Origin: Nitrospinae bacterium RIFCSPLOWO2_12_39_16
GTDB lineage: Bacteria; Nitrospinota; Nitrospinia; UBA9942
DNA: 6,561 nucleotides
Direction of reading: 5' to 3'
Assembly (NCBI GenBank): GCA_001805005.1
Contig: MHDO01000039.1
Location: 1 to 6,561 of the forward strand
Shown here: piece by piece, positions 5,182 to 6,561 of the stretch
How the letters are laid out: each line of letters starts with the position of its first letter
Numbering within the stretch: the stretch's first letter is position 1
Translations under genes and position numbers: made by a program
Notes under the pieces: generated by a model
The model's database searches: none
The model's input: only the letters and a program-made list of their open reading frames with translations
What the model was told of the DNA's origin: nothing

Positions 5182-5196
5182 TATTTCCAAAATATT
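5180..5196. promoter_or_regulatory. Palindrome AATATTT-N3-AAATATT, candidate operator
   Basis: A perfect 7-bp inverted repeat with a 3-base spacer that overlaps the upstream edge of the -35 hexamer of the DUF433 gene by two bases. The placement is what is expected of an operator bound by the antitoxin or its complex in conditional autoregulation. Function is inference. Confidence 0.5.
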
Positions 5197-5198
5197 TT

Positions 5199-5356
5199 AG
5201 AAAAATAGGGGACATCGGCATTCTTACTGTCTCCCGCAACCTCCCTCAATTACAAATCATTTCAATAAAAACTGGGCTCTGTTATCCCTCTTTACCTTAT
5301 TCTTACGCCTGACATTAACACATATTACTGACAAAGGTATGTCAGAATGATTTTAA
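5199..5356. repeat. Dispersed intergenic repeat, copy C
   Basis: The stretch from aaaaataggggaca to gtcagaatgattttaa recurs at 1034-1217 (copy A) and partly at 4331-4462 (copy B). C and A share the same right end, and over the last 50 bases (1168-1217 against the equivalent here) they differ at only two positions by hand alignment. C lacks the left arm 'aaaccc..taaatccg' of A and has a 3-base gap after 'ggggaca'. The right end carries CTGACA-N6-TGTCAG. It lies upstream of the DUF433 gene, separated by about 97 bases that include that gene's promoter. No coding frame is evident. Together with 5103-5198 it fills the 328-base gap between the two modules. Confidence 0.85.
5328..5345. repeat. Inverted repeat CTGACA-N6-TGTCAG (copy C)
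   Basis: Perfect 6-bp arms around aaggta near the right end of repeat copy C. The same arms are kept in copy A (1189-1206), where one spacer base differs. Conservation of the arms suggests a structural or protein-binding end of the repeat. Confidence 0.6.
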
Positions 5357-5388
5357 TTCTTCTGCCTGTATCATCAAGGACTGGTATC

Positions 5389-5438
5389 ACCCATCAGACA
5401 GTGGAATTCAGTATCATGCCCCCGAAATTCCTAATTTC
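5389..5438. repeat. REP-like palindromic remnant
   Basis: The sequence cagtatcatgcccccgaaat followed by tcctaatttc contains the perfect palindrome GAAATT-CCT-AATTTC (5424-5438). It resembles the segment at 2532-2594 (cagtatcgtgctaccgaaat). Intergenic sequences of this type ('cggggacacgatac' on the other strand) often accompany REP-associated IS200-like transposases; that link is from memory. No transposase gene is in this window. Confidence 0.5.
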
Positions 5439-5616
5439 CAGCGGCAACAGTTTTTTTTCCTTTTTGTGGGAGAGTACCGATAATCTTTCGCAATTCCTCA
5501 TCGCCCGCTCGCCAGAACTTCAATTGGTCTGCTTTTGACAAGCCTGCAACCTTCTTATATATAAACTCCGCCCCTTTTCGCTTCATCTCAACACAATCAA
5601 ATTTTTTACTCTCCAT
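5431..5616 (-). CDS. Small antitoxin-like partner of PIN toxin 2
   Basis: This 61-residue, lysine-rich protein begins MESKKFDCVEMKRKGAEFIY and contains the stretch KADQLKFWRAGDEELRKI, predicted helical by its residue pattern. Small proteins with a 'KKFDCVxMK' start and a 'QLxFWR' motif accompany PIN toxins of this subfamily in other genomes, to my recollection; none has a biochemical role I can name. The start at ATG 5616 overlaps the end of the toxin by 11 bases and is preceded by GGAGGTGATC. No ribbon-helix-helix or AbrB-type DNA-binding motif is obvious, so DNA binding is not shown. Position, size, charge and overlap support the antitoxin role by inference. The TAG stop lies inside a GAAATT-N3-AATTTC palindrome belonging to a REP-like remnant. 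Confidence 0.7.
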   Translation of the reverse strand: MESKKFDCVEMKRKGAEFIYKKVAGLSKADQLKFWRAGDEELRKIIGTLPQKGKKTVAAGN

Positions 5617-6073
5617 AATTGATCACCTCCATTGGGGAATGGATTGCTATTGGCTTATAGCCGTTAAGCACATTAACGGCATTAAACAGTGGAATCTTTT
5701 GAAAGTTTACGATATGTTTAAAATTCCAGCTAACAATGACATCGCAATCTGCAACGGTGGCAATTGCCACATGCAGCGCGTCATCGTACCATTTTTCGCT
5801 CAAAATCCCTTCACTTATATAGGACTGTTGTAATTCGAGGGCATTTTCGTTTATTTCTGCAAGCCGACAATGCGGCAGCATCTCCTGAAATAGGCTATTT
5901 ACCTTATCCGGTGCCACTACCAGTTCTTTATGCACAACCTCGGAGATATATAGGGTGAAATCTCCAGAACGAACCTGTTCAAAAAACAAACTACTTACAT
6001 CCCCAAACTCCTCGTCAAAAACACCGCCATAAACCGATGTATCAGCATATACCTGAATTTGTCGTTTCTTCAT
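5606..6073 (-). CDS. PIN-domain toxin (VapC-like RNase), module 2
   Basis: A 155-residue single PIN domain. The acidic positions that normally bind the catalytic metal are visible: D11 in YADTSVYGG, E50 in SEVVHKEL, D97/D98 in YDDALHVAIA and D111 in CDVIVSWNFKH, with N117 in the family's 'SWNFKHIVN' signature. Proteins of this kind are Mg2+-dependent ribonucleases that act in the cytosol as toxins of type II toxin-antitoxin pairs. Start ATG 6073 is chosen because GAGGAG stands 8 bases upstream. The gene precedes its presumed antitoxin, the reverse of classical vapBC, and overlaps it by 11 bases. The C-terminal SPMEVINYGE encodes an ideal ribosome site for the next gene. It is a paralogue of the PIN gene at 520-999: shared features include MKK at the start, the 'YISEG(I/V)L' segment and the 'SWN.KH' block. 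The RNA target is unknown. Confidence 0.85.
   Translation of the reverse strand: MKKRQIQVYADTSVYGGVFDEEFGDVSSLFFEQVRSGDFTLYISEVVHKELVVAPDKVNSLFQEMLPHCRLAEINENALELQQSYISEGILSEKWYDDALHVAIATVADCDVIVSWNFKHIVNFQKIPLFNAVNVLNGYKPIAIHSPMEVINYGE
5621..5630 (-). promoter_or_regulatory. Near-perfect Shine-Dalgarno inside the PIN toxin gene
   Basis: GGAGGTGATC, fully complementary to the usual 16S rRNA 3' end, lies inside the toxin codons for M-E-V-I and 4 bases (9 from the GGAGG core) before antitoxin ATG 5616. It sets the antitoxin start and predicts strong, coupled antitoxin translation. Confidence 0.75.
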
Positions 6074-6078
6074 TTTTA

Positions 6079-6135
6079 CTACTCCTCATCTATATCTCCA
6101 TTTTTTATCTTGTTCTGAATGTCTTTCAATAACAT
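6079..6135 (-). CDS. Very short ORF upstream of PIN toxin 2 (doubtful)
   Basis: An 18-codon frame, MLLKDIQNKIKNGDIDEE, starts at ATG 6135 and ends with TAG five bases before the PIN toxin ATG. Its last codons (GAT GAG GAG TAG) supply the toxin's Shine-Dalgarno sequence, so it could couple translation or be a remnant of an upstream partner gene. No ribosome site precedes it, and the candidate promoter lies inside it, which argues against its being translated. I list it because the acidic/lysine-rich peptide does not look random, but it may be chance. Confidence 0.2.
   Translation of the reverse strand: MLLKDIQNKIKNGDIDEE
6102..6129 (-). promoter_or_regulatory. Candidate sigma70 promoter of PIN module 2
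   Basis: On the minus strand TTGAAA (6129-6124) is followed after 16 bases by TAAAAA (6107-6102). These match the -35 and -10 consensus at 5/6 and 4/6 positions. Transcription would start near 6095, giving a leader of about 20 bases that contains the ribosome site GAGGAG 8 bases before the toxin ATG. Confidence 0.4.
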
Positions 6136-6137
6136 GT

Positions 6138-6162
6138 GAAATTTTTAGAAAAGGCAAATTTC
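6138..6162. repeat. AT-rich inverted repeat upstream of PIN module 2
   Basis: GAAATTT and AAATTTC form a perfect 7-bp inverted repeat with an 11-base spacer. It lies between the end of homoserine dehydrogenase and the PIN toxin, just upstream of a promoter-like pair of hexamers. There is no U-run after it, so it is a poor terminator; an operator for toxin-antitoxin autoregulation is possible but is inference. Confidence 0.3.
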
Positions 6163-6177
6163 CTCTACCACCTTACC

Positions 6178-6561
6178 CTATCCCCTCTCCCCATTCTCTA
6201 CCCTAATAAGAACAGATTTATCCAGAACAACATCAAGTTTATCTATCTCCGAAAGTGCTTTCTGGATGTCCTTCTCTTTTGCAGAATGAGTCATAACAAC
6301 GAGAGGGACTCCGCCTTTCTCTCCCCTCCCTTTTTGAATAACAGATGAGATACTGATTGAATTATTGCCAAGCACCCCTGAAATCTTTGACAAAACACCG
6401 GGCTTATCTAAAACAGAAAATCTTATGTAATATTCTGAAATGATATTACTGATATTCTTTATCTTTGCATCCTCTATATACTTTGGCAGAAAGGAGAGAG
6501 GAGATACTCTATTCACACCGCCGTTTAAGATATTCCTGCTTATTTCTATTACATCACCAAC
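6178..6561 (-). CDS. hom: Homoserine dehydrogenase, C-terminal part (5' end outside window)
   Basis: Only the last 127 codons are present; the reading frame is open to the right edge, so the start lies outside. The first visible residues, VGDVIEISRNIL, match the segment of homoserine dehydrogenases that follows the catalytic domain ('SAVVGDVIEIARN' type). Next comes an ACT regulatory domain, with the signature YYIRFSVLDKPGVLSKIS followed by the 'ISISSVIQKG' and 'VPLVVMTHSAKEKDI' strands. The family reduces aspartate semialdehyde to homoserine with NAD(P)H, the branch point to threonine and methionine; the ACT domain is the usual site of threonine feedback. The protein is cytosolic. The stop is TAG. 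It is the only core metabolic gene in the window and marks the boundary of the accessory region downstream. Identification is by recognised motifs and is firm; allosteric control is inferred from the domain only. Confidence 0.93.
   Translation of the reverse strand, partial: VGDVIEISRNILNGGVNRVSPLSFLPKYIEDAKIKNISNIISEYYIRFSVLDKPGVLSKISGVLGNNSISISSVIQKGRGEKGGVPLVVMTHSAKEKDIQKALSEIDKLDVVLDKSVLIRVENGERG

Noticed and set aside
1034..5356. CRISPR array
   Set aside because: The repeats are over 100 bases, few and separated by genes; no short regularly spaced repeats or cas genes are seen.

Overview
The window reads as an accessory stretch of a bacterial chromosome, downstream of a core biosynthetic gene. 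It is AT-rich by eye, and every gene I can support lies on the minus strand. The organism cannot be fixed from this sequence. The gene families, the reuse of TGA as an ordinary stop and the repeats of the 'ggggacag' and 'cagtatcgtg...gaaatt' types would fit an environmental Nitrospirota or Deltaproteobacteria-like genome, but that is an impression and not a measurement.

In transcription order (right to left): the 3' end of homoserine dehydrogenase (6178-6561) enters from the right edge. Next come a toxin-first PIN-domain toxin/antitoxin pair (6073-5431), a REP-like remnant and dispersed repeat copy C (5438-5199). A DUF433 antitoxin / DUF5615 PIN-like toxin pair (5102-4510) follows with a good sigma70-type promoter and a perfect palindrome, then repeat copy B (4462-4331). 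After it sit a 334-residue two-part protein with a PD-(D/E)XK nuclease C-terminus (4251-3247) and a second, small PD-(D/E)XK-like protein (3077-2601).

The left third is a decaying nucleotidyltransferase/HEPN region. It holds a REP-like remnant, a 25-codon stub of one MNT gene (2538-2461) and an unidentified orphan tail (2454-2320). These are followed by a three-gene operon: intact mntA (2299-1985), hepT broken by a +1 frameshift just after its RX4HXY active site (1995-1647), and a third gene abutting hepT that carries an in-frame TGA (1646-1314). Repeat copy A (1217-1034) leads into a second toxin-first PIN pair (999-345). The last 344 bases hold a hairpin and a diverged repeat fragment but no gene I can support.

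The window therefore packs four toxin-antitoxin-type modules (two PIN pairs, DUF433/DUF5615, MNT/HEPN), one gene stub and two nuclease-like genes into about 6 kb. Copies of one dispersed repeat stand just upstream of three of the gene units, which suggests a modular defence/addiction island that gains and loses cassettes. The most unusual observations are the nuclease with an unrecognised N-terminal reader-like domain, the third gene of the MNT/HEPN operon, and three modules in which the last residues of the first protein encode the ribosome binding site of the second.
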